In this document: positions 33,293 to 42,960 of the stretch, one piece after another | Layout of the letters: the number at the start of each line of letters is the position of its first letter | How positions within the stretch are numbered: the stretch's first letter is position 1 | Position numbers and translations under genes: made by a program | NCBI GenBank assembly: GCA_963735495.1 | Contig: CAVTLG010000008.1 | Span: forward strand, 475,031-539,030 | Origin: CAVTLG01 sp963735495 | Lineage (GTDB): Bacteria > Chloroflexota > Ktedonobacteria > Ktedonobacterales > Ktedonobacteraceae | Direction of reading: 5' to 3' | Length of the DNA: 64,000 nucleotides | Notes under the pieces: generated by a model | Seen by the model: only the letters and a program-made list of their open reading frames with translations | The model's database searches: none | What the model was told of the DNA's origin: nothing

Positions 33293-34660
33293 ATGAGAGA
33301 ACTGCCTCCGTCGGTTGCAGGCTCGCGGTTGCCTTCAATCGTCGCGACTTCCGCGCTCGGTGGGGTTCTGGGCGGATGGTTGCTTCGGCACTCGTCATTG
33401 GTGTTAACGGAGATGATCAAGGAAATTCTGACTGTCGTCTCCCGGCAGGCCACGTGGGTTCTTATCATTGTGCCGCTAATTGGATTGGCGGTCTCGGTTT
33501 TGGTGCTTTACGGATTCGGTTTGAGTAGGAATCGCGGGACTCTCCGCCAGGTTCAGGGAACGGGCAGCGTCCTCGCTGGGCGCCCGTCTGGCGAACCTTT
33601 CCGATTCGCGCCGCTTCGCGCGGATCTGACTGGAGACATGGTGGAGTTCGCGGGCGAGGAGGATCGTTTTCCGTGGCGCTTGGCACCGATCCGCCTGCTG
33701 GCGATTGTTGCCACTGTGGGTCTTGGAGCGGCGATGGGGACCGAGGCCCCCGCAGCCTATCTCGGGGTCGCAACGGGAGCGGCGCTTGGAGATCGCTGGT
33801 GGCACAGGCTTATACGGCCGCTGGCAGTCGGAGGTGGAGCGGCGGGCGTGGCAGTACTAATGGGAATTCCCCTGGTGGGCACCGCGTACATTCTCGAGCT
33901 GGGTCGACGGCATCACGCCCCACTCAATGCAGAGCGGGTGACTGCCGCACTGGTGGGCGGATTCGTCGGATGGCTTCTGCATATTTCTCTTGGCGTCGAC
34001 CTGATCCGCCTGGTTGTTCCGAAAGAGCCGCCGCACAACTTGTATCAAGGGATGATCACGGCGCTGGTCATCGGAGCGCTTTCCGGGGCGATCACCTCGA
34101 TCTCGGCAGCGGCGATCTATCGAGCAAAAGGTTGGCAGGCTCATCCCATTGTGCGGCTCGCGCTCGGCGGGCTGGCCCTGGCGGGCGCGGCGATTATTCT
34201 CTCGGTCATCGCGGCTCCGTCGGCCGCTGTGGGACCGGGCGGAGGGGCGATCACTTGGGCAGAAACCACTCGTGCCTCGGCGCTTACCGTGCTCGCGGTC
34301 GCTCTGCTTCGCGCAGTAGCCACCACGGGTTCGGCTGCGGCAGGCGGATGCGGCGGCCTCTTCGTGCCATTTATGGCGATCGGCGATCTCGGAGGACGGG
34401 TGTTCGCACCGTCACTTGGAGTACCGGACGATCTTGCTGGTGCAGCCGGTGCAGCGGGCGGGATCAGCGGAGGTTATCACTTGCCTTTCACCGCGATCGC
34501 ATTGGTTCTCGGCCAAGGTGGCCCCAGGCTCGCGATGCTAACCTGCCTGGCGACGGTCGCCGCGGCAGGTTTCTCCGGCACAGGCGCCGCATGGATGCTG
34601 GATCGAATTTTGGGTCCAGGGCCCGCCATTGAATATAGGGCGTACCCACCCCAAGAGTGA
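33293..34660 (+). CDS. ClC-family chloride channel/transporter
   Basis: Polytopic membrane protein with about ten hydrophobic helices. ClC selectivity motifs are recognisable in altered form: AAMGTEAPAAYLG for the GxEGP-type loop with the gating glutamate, and TTGSAAAGGCGGLFVPFMAIGD for the GSGxxGGxFxP loop. It lacks a CBS domain. The 455-residue length is normal. Because the selectivity loops differ from the consensus (GTEAP, no GSGIP seen), ion specificity is open. ATG 33293 has only a weak GGAAC site. First clear gene of the right-hand genome. Confidence 0.82.
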   Translation: MRELPPSVAGSRLPSIVATSALGGVLGGWLLRHSSLVLTEMIKEILTVVSRQATWVLIIVPLIGLAVSVLVLYGFGLSRNRGTLRQVQGTGSVLAGRPSGEPFRFAPLRADLTGDMVEFAGEEDRFPWRLAPIRLLAIVATVGLGAAMGTEAPAAYLGVATGAALGDRWWHRLIRPLAVGGGAAGVAVLMGIPLVGTAYILELGRRHHAPLNAERVTAALVGGFVGWLLHISLGVDLIRLVVPKEPPHNLYQGMITALVIGALSGAITSISAAAIYRAKGWQAHPIVRLALGGLALAGAAIILSVIAAPSAAVGPGGGAITWAETTRASALTVLAVALLRAVATTGSAAAGGCGGLFVPFMAIGDLGGRVFAPSLGVPDDLAGAAGAAGGISGGYHLPFTAIALVLGQGGPRLAMLTCLATVAAAGFSGTGAAWMLDRILGPGPAIEYRAYPPQE

Positions 34661-34710
34661 CCATCACAAGCTACCTAGGGAGCAGATCCGTACGAAGGAA
34701 GCGAAACTCA

Positions 34711-34783
34711 AGGTCCCTCGACTCCGGCCGCGCGATCCAAGGCGGATCGCGAAGACGACTGCGGCCAGTCGCTCGGGATGACA
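34711..34783. repeat. Acidobacterial intergenic repeat, family A, copy 1
   Basis: Begins AGGTCCCTCGACTCC, has the inverted pair GCGCGATCC/GGATCGCG in its middle and ends GCTCGGGATGACA. A close copy lies at 41733-41805, and looser ones at 35999 and 42336. The surrounding gap 34661-34928 holds no gene. Confidence 0.7.
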
Positions 34784-34928
34784 GGGCCTGTAAGAAAGGT
34801 CACCTTCCACTTCGGTCAGGCCCGGCTCTCGATAGGGGACGAGAGGCGTGGACGCTCCGGCGAGGTGGCATCCAATATTTGGGTGGGGGCATCGCTCCTG
34901 TAGTTCAAGTGCAGCTTAGGTGGTCTCC

Positions 34929-35927
34929 GTGTTTCGCCGTCGGTTAGCTGTAGTCTCTCTCCTCTTCGTAATCCCTGTTTCCCTGTTCTCACAATCGCGT
35001 CGTCCTGGAACCGGTCAGGGGATGGGAACCCTGATGTCAAGGCTGGAGATACAGCTCACGACTGAGCGCTCACAGCCCTTAGAAAATCTTCCAGTTTTCG
35101 TGGAGATCACGTCTGGAGGCGGTGCGCCGCAACGAGGTTACACAGACTCAGAGGGCCGCGTAAGTTTCACAGTCCCAAGCGGGACGAGGTACGACCTGGC
35201 GGTGAAAGGACCCGGGATTGAGACCAAGGTGGAGTCCTTTGAAATTGCTCCCGGCCAGAGGTCCTACCAAGAAGAAGTTGAGGTGAAACTGACAGCAGGG
35301 GGAACGACAACGAAGGCTCCGGGGGGAATGGTCTCAGCCGAAAACCTGCGCGTACCAGAGAAGGCCCAGCAGGAGTTCACGAAGGGAATGAAAGAAATGA
35401 GCGCGCACAATTGGAGCAAAGCGCGTGAACATATGGAGAAGGCGATTAAGAATTATCCGCAATTTGATTGGGCCTACAACAACATAGGAGTCGCTTACAT
35501 CCAGGAGAAGAACGCGCAGGGTGCGCGAGAAGCGTTTCAAAAAGCAGTCGCGATTAACGATAAGAATTCGGACGCGGTACGCAACCTGGCGCGGATGAAG
35601 CTGATGGATAACGATTTCAGCGGCGTGAAAGAACTGCTGATGAAACTTGGACCCGATCCGCATGATGCAGAGGCGTTAATGATGCTGTCCTACGCGCAGT
35701 GGCAGACTCACGCACCCGATGCCGCCCTGGTGAGTGCGCTTAAAGTGCACCAAGGCGATCCGGACCGCTTCCCGCTGGCGCATCTGATTGCGGCGCGCGT
35801 CTATGAGATGAAGGGAAATCAGAATGCGGCGCAGGAGCAGTATCAGATCTACCTGAAAGAGGCTCCCGATACGCCGGACGCGCGACTCGCGAAGGAAGGG
35901 ATGCAGCGACTGGCGGCGAAGAGATGA
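34929..35927 (+). CDS. Secreted TPR protein with carboxypeptidase-regulatory-like domain
   Basis: A signal peptide (LAVVSLLFVIPVSLFSQS) is followed by a beta-sandwich of the Cna-B/carboxypeptidase regulatory type (residues about 40-125; GYTDSEGRVSFTVPSGTRYDLAV). Tetratricopeptide repeats come next (WSKAREHMEKAIKNYPQFDWAYNNIGVAY written over two helices, then AREAFQKAVAIN and later pairs). Probably a periplasmic or outer-membrane-associated scaffold. GTG 34929 has AGGTGG five bases upstream; GTG 34920 is the other choice. Common style in Acidobacteriota; no specific function known. Confidence 0.8.
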   Translation: MFRRRLAVVSLLFVIPVSLFSQSRRPGTGQGMGTLMSRLEIQLTTERSQPLENLPVFVEITSGGGAPQRGYTDSEGRVSFTVPSGTRYDLAVKGPGIETKVESFEIAPGQRSYQEEVEVKLTAGGTTTKAPGGMVSAENLRVPEKAQQEFTKGMKEMSAHNWSKAREHMEKAIKNYPQFDWAYNNIGVAYIQEKNAQGAREAFQKAVAINDKNSDAVRNLARMKLMDNDFSGVKELLMKLGPDPHDAEALMMLSYAQWQTHAPDAALVSALKVHQGDPDRFPLAHLIAARVYEMKGNQNAAQEQYQIYLKEAPDTPDARLAKEGMQRLAAKR

Positions 35928-36507
35928 TCGGTTGCCCGTAGCTTGGGTCGCGTATGAAATGCGCTTCCAAAAGCATCTGCTGCCTACCTAAAAACGCAAG
36001 GTCTCTCGACTCGGACGCGGTTTGTATCAGCGATCTTCGGCTTCGCTCAGGATTTCGGCAGCGGGCTCAGACGCCCGCTTAACACCTCAACCTCGCTTGA
36101 AATGACAGAAGTAGTGGGATGAAACTCGCGGGCGGGGCGCCCGCGCCACCACGTCGATATCGGCAGCCGAGGTCGGCTGCCCCACGTGAGTAGTGGACAG
36201 GCGAGACCGCAGTTCCGCACCTACCCTATAGCCTTGGGTCACCCCTCGGAGTGATGATAGTCACGGCAGAGGGAACGCATCGGACATTAAATGAGCGCGA
36301 TTCAAGCGAGTGCGGTTTACGGAGCTGCCGGTCTTTTGGAGCAAAGGCCGAGACGCGGTTCCGGCGAACGCATGCGCACGTTTCATCTAAAGCGCAGTCA
36401 ATGCAATGTAAGGAAAGAGACAGCAAACGAGGAGCACATAAGTAAAGAAGCAGTCACACGGGCTCGTAGCACAAATAGCACACGCTAGTAGAAAGAGAGG
36501 GGTTCCC
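35928..36507. repeat. Gene-free stretch with several intergenic repeats before gdhA
   Basis: Contains a loose family A copy (35999-36109, GTCTCTCGACTC ... GAAATGACA), a GGCGGGGCGCCCGCGCCAC palindrome (36131-36149) and the palindromic GCAGCCGAGGTCGGCTGCC unit (36163-36181), which recurs at 42419. No ORF here is convincing. The gdhA promoter should lie in the last 200 bp but I cannot pick it. Confidence 0.6.
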
Positions 36508-37902
36508 ATGAGTGTTGGCATGATGTCCGGAATTAAGCTTCCGGCTGATTACACAAAAGAAGTTATGGGCCTGGTGAAGGCAAAGAACCCGGCAGAGCCT
36601 GAGTTCCACCAGGCAGTACAGGAAGTATTCGACTCACTGCGTCTGGTACTGGAGCGGCATCCAGAGTTTATTTCGGCGAAGATCCTGGAGCGGATCACGG
36701 AGCCGGAGCGGGTCCTAATGTTTCGTGTGCCGTGGACAGATGATCGCGGCGAAGTGCAAGTGAATCGCGGATTCCGGATTGAGATGAACAGCGCGATTGG
36801 TCCATATAAAGGTGGACTGCGTTTCCATCCGTCGGTAAATCTCGGCATCCTGAAATTCTTAGCATTTGAGCAGGTGTTCAAGAATTCGCTGACCACGCTG
36901 CCGATGGGCGGCGGCAAAGGCGGATCGGATTTCGATCCGAAAGGCAAGAGTGATAACGAAGTCATGCGGTTCTGCCAAAGCTTCATGACGGAGTTGAACC
37001 GCCACATCGGTCCGGATACGGACGTTCCGGCAGGCGATATCGGCGTGGGCGGACGCGAGATTGGATTCCTGTTCGGCCAATACAAACGGCTGCGCAACGA
37101 ATTCACGGGCGTGTTGACCGGCAAGGGTCTTGCTTGGGGCGGTTCGTTGATTCGTCCGGAGGCGACAGGTTATGGCTGCGTTTATTTTGCGGCGGAGATG
37201 CTGAAGACGAAGAAAGATTCGTTGGATGGCAAGCTGTGCCTGGTGTCGGGCAGTGGCAACGTGTCGCAATACACGATTGAGAAGCTGCTCGATCTGGGTG
37301 CGAAGCCGGTTACCGTGTCGGATTCGAACGGCGTGGTGTACGACCCGGATGGGATCGATCGCGAGAAGCTGGCATGGATCATGGAACTGAAGAACGTGCG
37401 TCGCGGCCGCATGCGCGAATACACGGAGCACTTCAAGAAAGCCATCTTCATGCCGACCGATTTGAAGATGGATCACAATCCGCTGTGGAACATCAAGGCG
37501 GATTGCGCATTCCCGAGTGCGACGCAAAATGAAATCAACGCGAAAGATGCTGCCAATTTGATCAAGAACGGCGTGAAGCTGGTGGCAGAAGGCGCGAATA
37601 TGCCGAGCACGCTGGAAGCGACAAAGATGTTCCTGGATGCGGGCGTGCTGTACGGTCCGGCGAAGGCGGCGAATGCCGGCGGCGTCGCGACCTCGGGGCT
37701 GGAGATGGCGCAGAACAGCATGCGAATAACCTGGACGCGTGAAGAGGTAGATGATCGGCTGCACAAGATCATGATCGCCATTCACAAGAACTGTTTCGAG
37801 ACCGCAGAGATGTACGGCGCAAAGGGGAACCTGGTGCATGGCGCGAATATCGCCGGATTCTTGAAGGTGGCGAACTCGATGCTGGATCAGGGACTGGTAT
37901 AG
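36508..37902 (+). CDS. gdhA: NADP-type glutamate dehydrogenase (hexameric, family I)
   Basis: Makes glutamate from 2-oxoglutarate and ammonium. IGPYKGGLRFHPSVN, the catalytic-lysine loop LPMGGGKGGSDFDPKGKS and PAGDIGVGGREIGFLFGQY are typical of the 450-residue NADP-dependent group. The Rossmann part is LVSGSGNVSQYTIEKLLDLGAKPVTVSDS; NAGGVATSGLEMAQN lies in the C-terminal substrate region. ATG 36508 has GAGAGGGG six bases upstream. Single gene with a strong terminator. Confidence 0.96.
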   Translation: MSVGMMSGIKLPADYTKEVMGLVKAKNPAEPEFHQAVQEVFDSLRLVLERHPEFISAKILERITEPERVLMFRVPWTDDRGEVQVNRGFRIEMNSAIGPYKGGLRFHPSVNLGILKFLAFEQVFKNSLTTLPMGGGKGGSDFDPKGKSDNEVMRFCQSFMTELNRHIGPDTDVPAGDIGVGGREIGFLFGQYKRLRNEFTGVLTGKGLAWGGSLIRPEATGYGCVYFAAEMLKTKKDSLDGKLCLVSGSGNVSQYTIEKLLDLGAKPVTVSDSNGVVYDPDGIDREKLAWIMELKNVRRGRMREYTEHFKKAIFMPTDLKMDHNPLWNIKADCAFPSATQNEINAKDAANLIKNGVKLVAEGANMPSTLEATKMFLDAGVLYGPAKAANAGGVATSGLEMAQNSMRITWTREEVDDRLHKIMIAIHKNCFETAEMYGAKGNLVHGANIAGFLKVANSMLDQGLV

Positions 37903-37925
37903 ACCTCGATACAGTAGGAAACTAG

Positions 37926-37956
37926 GCGGGGTGGAATAATCCACCCCGCATTTTTT
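37926..37956 (+). terminator. Intrinsic terminator of gdhA
   Basis: A perfect 10-bp stem GCGGGGTGGA / TCCACCCCGC with loop ATAA is followed by ATTTTTT. Textbook rho-independent terminator, 24 bp after the stop codon. Confidence 0.92.
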
Positions 37957-37967
37957 AGGGGTCGAGA

Positions 37968-40946
37968 GTGGCGCAGGTGAAGCGCGGCGCGGAACTCGAT
38001 GCGCAACGGCTGTTCGAGGGATTCGAAGAGCTGATGCCGTTTCGCGTGCACGACATACTGCTGGTGTCGAGCCTGTATGACTCGTTCATCCTGCGCGAGG
38101 ATGGGCGGCTGAATGAGTTGCTGATCGGCGAATCGCTGGAACTCGATCTGCAGCAGATTCCTGGAATCACGCATGTTTCGAGCGGAGCCGAGGCGCTGGC
38201 GAGGGCGCGATCGGAGCCGCGATTCAATCTGATTATTGCCAATCTGCAATTGAGCGATATGGATGCGGCGGAGCTGGCGCGGCAGGTGAAGGCTGCCGGG
38301 CTGAACGTGCCGGTGGTGGTGCTGTCGTACGACTATCGCGAGATCAAGAATTTCAGGGCGCGCAATCCGCAGACCGATATTGAACGGATTTTTCTGTGGC
38401 AGGGAAACGTTCGCATCCTGATCGCGATTGTGAAGTACATCGAAGACAAGAGGAACGTGCGGCACGATACCGAGGTGATGGGAGTGCCCGTCATTTTGGT
38501 CGTGGAAGACAACATACGGTACTACTCGGCGTTCCTGCCGCTGATTTATACGGAGCTGATCACGCAGTCGCGCGGGCTGATCGGCGAAGGATTGAACATG
38601 GCGCACAAGCTGGTGCGCATGCGGGCGCGGCCGAAGATCCTGCTGTCGACGACGTATGAAGATGCAGTGGCGAAGGTGCTGACGTACCAGGATTATCTGC
38701 TGGGAGTGGTGTCGGACATTGAGTTTCCGCGCGAGGGCGTGCTCAGTCCGGACTCGGGATTCGATCTGGCGCACATGGTGCGGAGCGTGGTGGCGGATGC
38801 GCCGATTGTTTTGCAGTCGAGCCGTACACAGTTCATGCCGCGGGCGCAGGCAGAGGGTGTGTCGTTCCTGAGGAAACGCTCGCCAACGTTGCTGCTGGAT
38901 CTGCGGCGATATCTGATCGAGCAATTCTCGTTTGGCGATTTCGTGTTCCGGCTGCCGGATCACACGGAGGTCGCGCGGGCGAAGGATCTGAAGGCGCTGG
39001 AGCGTTTGCTGCACGAGGTTCCAGTGGAAAGCGTTCTCTTTCATAGCGAGCGGAATCACTTTTCGCGATGGCTGCGCGCGAGGACGGAGTTTGCGCTGGC
39101 GCTGAGGCTGAGGCCGAGAAAGGTGTCGGACTTTGCCGATGGAGAGGCGCTGAGGCGGGACATCATCGAGTCGATTGCGGAGTACCGGGCTGAGCAAAGC
39201 GGGCTGCTGATTGGGGATTTTCAGGCAGCGACCTTCAAGGCGGCGGAGGGATCGTTTCTGCGATTGGGTGGCGGGTCGCTGGGGGGAAAGGCGCGCGGAT
39301 TGGCGTTCGTTCGGCACCTGCTGCATAAGAACGGTGTAGGCAGCCAGTTCGCGGGAGTTCGCATTGCGGTGCCGCCGACGCTGGTGCTGGCGACGGGCAT
39401 CTTCGATCAGTTCCTGAGCGAGAACGATCTGGCGGATTTTGCAATCCGCTGCAATGACGATGCTGAGATCGTGGAGCGATTTTTGCGGGCGACGCTGCCG
39501 GCGCCGGTGACGATGGAGTTGCTGGCGTACCTGGAACAGGTGCGATATCCGCTGGCGGTGCGGTCGTCGAGTTTGCTGGAGGATTCGCAGTATCAGCCGT
39601 TCACGGGCGTGTACCAGACGTTCATGCTGCCGAATCAGGAGGAGGACGTTGCGGTCCGGTTGGAGCAGTTGACGGATGCGATCAAGCGCGTGTACGCGTC
39701 GACGTTCAGCCAGCATGCGAAAGCGTATATACGCGCGACTCCGTATCGGCTGGAAGAAGAGAAGATGGCGGTGATTCTGCAGCGCGTGGTGGGCAGCACG
39801 CATGGGGAGCGATTCTATCCGGATGTTTCGGGGGTGTTACGGTCGTGGAATTTTTATCCGATTGCGCCTTCGACTTCGGAGGACGGTATTGCGACGGTGG
39901 CGCTGGGATTGGGACGCGCGGTGGTGGATGGCGGCAAGTGCCTGATGTTCTCGCCACGGTATCCGCAGAACCTGGTGCAGTTCTCATCGGTCCACGATAT
40001 GCTGACGAACTCGCAGTCGGAGTTCTGGGCGATCGATGTGAGTGAAGAGGCAAGTGACGGGGCGTCGGCGCGGGAAAGGAAGTACACGCTGCGCGACGCG
40101 GAGAAAGATGGGACGCTGCGCGCGGTGGCGTCGACGTATTCGCCGGACAATGACGCGATCTATGACGGGATGAGCCGGGCGGGGGCGCGCGTGGTGAGCT
40201 TTGCGCCGATCCTGAAGTATGGGCGGTTTCCGCTGGCGCCGGTGCTGGAAACGCTGATGAGAGTCGGCGAGCAGGGGCTGGCGAAGCCAGTGGAGATTGA
40301 GTTTGCGGTGCGGTTGCCGCAGGCGTCGGGCGAGGCGGCGGAGTTTGGGTTCCTGCAGATGAGGCCGCTGGTGCTGTCGCGCGAGACCGAGGAGTTGAAG
40401 TTGGATGAGGTGGATCCGGCGCAGGTGCTGTGCCGGAGTTCGAATGTGTTGGGGAATGGACGAATCAGCGATATTCGCGACGTGGTGATGGTGGACTTCC
40501 ATCGATTTGAGCGGGCGAGGAGTTTCGAGGTGGCGGAGGCGGTGTCGTACTTCAATTCAAAGTTGAACCAGGAAGGGCGGCCGTATCTGCTGATCGGCGT
40601 GGGACGATGGGGATCGAATGATCCGTGGCTGGGGATTCCGGTGGAGTGGGATCAGGTGTCGGGCGCCCGGGTGATTGTGGAGGCGGGATTTCGGGATTTT
40701 CGGGTGACACCGTCGCAAGGGAGTCACTTCTTTCAGAATCTGACGGCGTTCCAGGTTGGGTACTTCACGGTGAATCCGGATGCGGGCGAGGGATTCGTGG
40801 ATTGGGAGTGGCTGGGAGAGCAGATGCCGGTGGAGGAGCGGGACTGTGTAAGGCATCTGCGGTTCGAGGCGGCGCTTGAGGTGGTGATGAATGGGAGAGC
40901 GAATGCGGGGGTGGTGGTGAAGGGGCAAGGGGCAGGCGGAGCATGA
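37968..40946 (+). CDS. Two receiver-like domains fused to a PEP synthase/PPDK ATP-grasp domain
   Basis: Residues about 28-165 look like a receiver that has lost its phosphoacceptor site (ILLVSS for the acidic pair, IANLQLSDMD for the aspartate loop). Residues about 175-320 look like a working receiver: VILVVEDN, VSDIEFPREG with the likely phospho-Asp, the QSSR loop and FLRKRSPTLL with the lysine. From about 430 on, the protein resembles the nucleotide-binding half of PEP synthase/PPDK (GGGSLGGKARGLAFVRHLL, PLAVRSSSLLEDSQYQPFTGVYQTFM, EFGFLQMRPLVL). The swivelling histidine domain and the PEP-binding barrel are absent. It might be a signal-controlled phosphotransferase acting with a separate partner, or an ATP-using sensor. 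GTG 37968 has AGGGG seven bases upstream. Confidence 0.8.
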   Translation: MAQVKRGAELDAQRLFEGFEELMPFRVHDILLVSSLYDSFILREDGRLNELLIGESLELDLQQIPGITHVSSGAEALARARSEPRFNLIIANLQLSDMDAAELARQVKAAGLNVPVVVLSYDYREIKNFRARNPQTDIERIFLWQGNVRILIAIVKYIEDKRNVRHDTEVMGVPVILVVEDNIRYYSAFLPLIYTELITQSRGLIGEGLNMAHKLVRMRARPKILLSTTYEDAVAKVLTYQDYLLGVVSDIEFPREGVLSPDSGFDLAHMVRSVVADAPIVLQSSRTQFMPRAQAEGVSFLRKRSPTLLLDLRRYLIEQFSFGDFVFRLPDHTEVARAKDLKALERLLHEVPVESVLFHSERNHFSRWLRARTEFALALRLRPRKVSDFADGEALRRDIIESIAEYRAEQSGLLIGDFQAATFKAAEGSFLRLGGGSLGGKARGLAFVRHLLHKNGVGSQFAGVRIAVPPTLVLATGIFDQFLSENDLADFAIRCNDDAEIVERFLRATLPAPVTMELLAYLEQVRYPLAVRSSSLLEDSQYQPFTGVYQTFMLPNQEEDVAVRLEQLTDAIKRVYASTFSQHAKAYIRATPYRLEEEKMAVILQRVVGSTHGERFYPDVSGVLRSWNFYPIAPSTSEDGIATVALGLGRAVVDGGKCLMFSPRYPQNLVQFSSVHDMLTNSQSEFWAIDVSEEASDGASARERKYTLRDAEKDGTLRAVASTYSPDNDAIYDGMSRAGARVVSFAPILKYGRFPLAPVLETLMRVGEQGLAKPVEIEFAVRLPQASGEAAEFGFLQMRPLVLSRETEELKLDEVDPAQVLCRSSNVLGNGRISDIRDVVMVDFHRFERARSFEVAEAVSYFNSKLNQEGRPYLLIGVGRWGSNDPWLGIPVEWDQVSGARVIVEAGFRDFRVTPSQGSHFFQNLTAFQVGYFTVNPDAGEGFVDWEWLGEQMPVEERDCVRHLRFEAALEVVMNGRANAGVVVKGQGAGGA

Positions 40947-40997
40947 AGGAACGTAGGAAGAGACATCCGTCGCTAAAAGCGAAAGGTAGTGAAGTGG

Positions 40998-41590
40998 ATG
41001 TTCATGATGGCACTCAGTTTGAGTTCCGCACGGATGTTATCTGCGCAACAGGTGAATTGCGACGAAGTAGCGGCCATAGCAAGGATGGCGCGCGCGAGAT
41101 CCTCAACAGTTTTGAATGCGACAGAAACCCAAAGCAGGGGATACGTATCGGGCACGACTTGTTTTCGCGGCTCGCATATTTCAGCTCGAGTCCGAAGAGC
41201 AAGCACGCAGCTGAAGTGTTGCTGGAGTCGATACCCAAAGATGATGAGCAGCAGACAGTACTAATAGAACTAGGAGACAGTCTGTGCGACGGAGAATCAC
41301 TTACCGACATGCAATCGCTGGCACGAATTGGAGAGATTTTGCCACAGAATCTGGCGAGAGCTGTATTGATTGTGCCGGAGAAGTTGCCAGCGTATGTCGC
41401 GTATGCCCTAACTTCGATCCAAGATCCGCATAGTGACTACGCGGTACAGATGCAGATCGTTTGTCGAACCAGGCACGCTGAGTTTATCGGATCAGTCGGG
41501 GAGCTTGCCTCTGACAAAAAGACACTTTTCGTTAAGCGAGTATTCAGTCCTGAAACTTGCAAGGCGCTTTTTCTCCCGGAAGCTGAGTGA
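40998..41590 (+). CDS. Secreted protein of unknown function, with a frame break
   Basis: From ATG 40998 one frame gives a good signal peptide (MFMMALSLSSARMLSAQQ) and then VNCDEVAAIARMARA. The homologous-looking body lies in another frame and runs REILNSFE, GIRIGHDLFSRLAYFSS, LLESIPKDDEQQTVLIELGDSL to the stop at 41590. The frames meet at a GCGCGCGCG run (41088-41096), where a two-base or one-base slip would join them. The second frame is open from 40943 and could be called alone, but then it starts with a nonsense basic tail. I do not recognise the family. Confidence 0.55.
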
Positions 41591-41732
41591 AGTGGAATCG
41601 GCAGCTCCCGGGCACGGTCGAAGGAAATGCGAGTGCGTCACGCGGGGAATGTACAGATGTTTCGCTGCGCTCAATATGACTTCGGTGGTTGCAGAGCGAA
41701 TTCCAGGGGCTGAGCCTTAATTCGAAGACACG

Positions 41733-41805
41733 AGGTCCCTCGACTTCTGGCGCGCGATCCAAAACCGGATCGCGAAGTGACCGCGGCCAGTCGCTCGGAA
41801 TGACA
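41733..41805. repeat. Acidobacterial intergenic repeat, family A, copy 2
   Basis: Same plan as at 34711: GAGGTCCCTCGACTTC, inverted GCGCGATCC/GGATCGCG, end GCTCGGAATGACA. Upstream, 41650-41692 holds another repeat (family E: TTTCGCTGCGCTCAATATGA) also found at 42276 and 43004. Confidence 0.7.
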
Positions 41806-41855
41806 ATTCTGGAGAGTATGGGCGAATAGACGTTTCGCCAGGCAGGACGGTGATC

Positions 41856-42257
41856 ATGAGACATCTGCCGCTTTTGTTTCTGCTGGTTTCGCTTGCGAGT
41901 GTTGCGCAGGAGTCGGTGGAGTATCGTGCCTGCCTTGATAAGGCGACGACGCAGATGGCGATGAACACGTGTGCGAGCGAAGACGCGGCGCGGGTCGAGG
42001 CGCGGCTGAATGACGTCTATCACAAACTGCTGGCGGAGGCGGCGAAGCAGCCGGATGCGGTCGACAACATCAAAGCTGCTGAAAAAGCCTGGATTGCGTA
42101 TCGGGATGCTTATGTGGAGGCGATGTATCCGGCAAAGGACAAGCAGGTCGAGTACGGTTCGATCTATTTAATGAACGTGAGTCTGCTTCGCGCCAAGCTG
42201 ACGGAACGACAGATCACAGAAGTGAAGGAGTTGCTGGAGCAGTACAGCGGTCGTTAG
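41856..42257 (+). CDS. Secreted LprI/DUF1311-family protein
   Basis: Signal peptide (LPLLFLLVSLASVAQ) and then a helical domain with four-residue spaced cysteines and TQMAMNTCASEDAARVEARLNDVYHKL, followed by AEKAWIAYRDAYVEA. This is the pattern of the LprI/DUF1311 family; some members inhibit lysozyme. The 133-residue size fits. ATG 41856 follows an AGGACGG stretch. Stands alone between repeats. Confidence 0.8.
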   Translation: MRHLPLLFLLVSLASVAQESVEYRACLDKATTQMAMNTCASEDAARVEARLNDVYHKLLAEAAKQPDAVDNIKAAEKAWIAYRDAYVEAMYPAKDKQVEYGSIYLMNVSLLRAKLTERQITEVKELLEQYSGR

Positions 42258-42495
42258 CCATTTCCGAGCGGAAAAATGCAGAGGCGTTTCGCTGCGCTCA
42301 ACATGACTTCGGCGGTTGTTTACGAGGCTTGTGGTGAGTCCACCCATTCGACTGCGGATCCCTCGCGGACTGACGTCCGCTCGTGATGACAAACAAATCC
42401 TCGCTTGCGCTCGGATGGGCAGCCGAGGTCGGCTGCCCCACACATTCGATAAAGCACGCACGAGTCGGCTGTCCCACGCAAGCGGTGATGAAGAT
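42258..42495. repeat. Repeat-filled gap (families A, B, E)
   Basis: Contains TTTCGCTGCGCTCAACATGA (42285-42304), a loose family A copy (42336-42388, with the inverted GCGGACTGACGTCCGC) and the palindrome GCAGCCGAGGTCGGCTGCC (42419-42437) identical to that at 36163. No gene is seen. Confidence 0.6.
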
Positions 42496-42789
42496 TCAGT
42501 CGGCGGCGGTGCGGCGTAGGCTGACGGCTTCCGCTAAGTAGCGAATTTGCACCGGACCGACAGCGCCCTCCTGCAAGAATTCTTTCGACTTATCGTGATC
42601 GAGGAATCTGCGGGCACGATCGATGGTTTCCCATTCGAGCAGAACGGTGACGTCGCCAGGGTCGGCGAGGTTGCGGTAGACGTGGAAGTCGGCTTCACCG
42701 GCATCGTGGCGGCTCCAAATCATTTCGTCGAATCCACTCTTCCAGTCGGCAAAGTCTTGAACCTTGAGATTGATCAGCACATAGACCAT
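42496..42789 (-). CDS. Small antibiotic-biosynthesis-monooxygenase-like (dimeric alpha/beta barrel) protein
   Basis: 97 residues with the ferredoxin-like barrel pattern: YVLINLKVQDFADWKSGFDE, then VTVLLEWETIDRARRFLDHD and a final strand VQIRYLAEAV. Proteins of this kind bind small hydrophobic molecules or heme; a catalytic role cannot be claimed. No partner genes; lies on the opposite strand between repeat regions. Confidence 0.7.
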   Translation of the reverse strand: MVYVLINLKVQDFADWKSGFDEMIWSRHDAGEADFHVYRNLADPGDVTVLLEWETIDRARRFLDHDKSKEFLQEGAVGPVQIRYLAEAVSLRRTAAD

Positions 42790-42960
42790 AGGTCACCTGC
42801 CACCGTGCATCTTCTAGCTTGAGATGCTAGACGGCGCCATTTAAGTGCGGGAAGTTCACTTACGCGGTGATTGGGGTCACATGAGGGGGTGAGATGGGGG
42901 CTGCGGTCCGGATGGGGTAGCTGGTAGCTAGTGGCTGGATAGTTCGTGGCGCGTATTCGA

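Noticed and set aside
33127..33468. ORFs on both strands over 32.9-33.5 kb
   Set aside because: No family-like motifs apart from the L7/L12-like piece; likely non-coding or shadows of the ClC gene.
37887..39803. Long minus-strand ORF over the PPDK-like gene (638 codons)
   Set aside because: Codon pattern of a GC-rich shadow frame: Arg/His/Gln-rich translation without any family motif, opposite to a well supported gene.
40943..40997. Start of the secreted unknown protein at 40943
   Set aside because: It would overlap the previous stop and replace a good signal peptide by a basic tail; the start at 40998 in the other frame is better.
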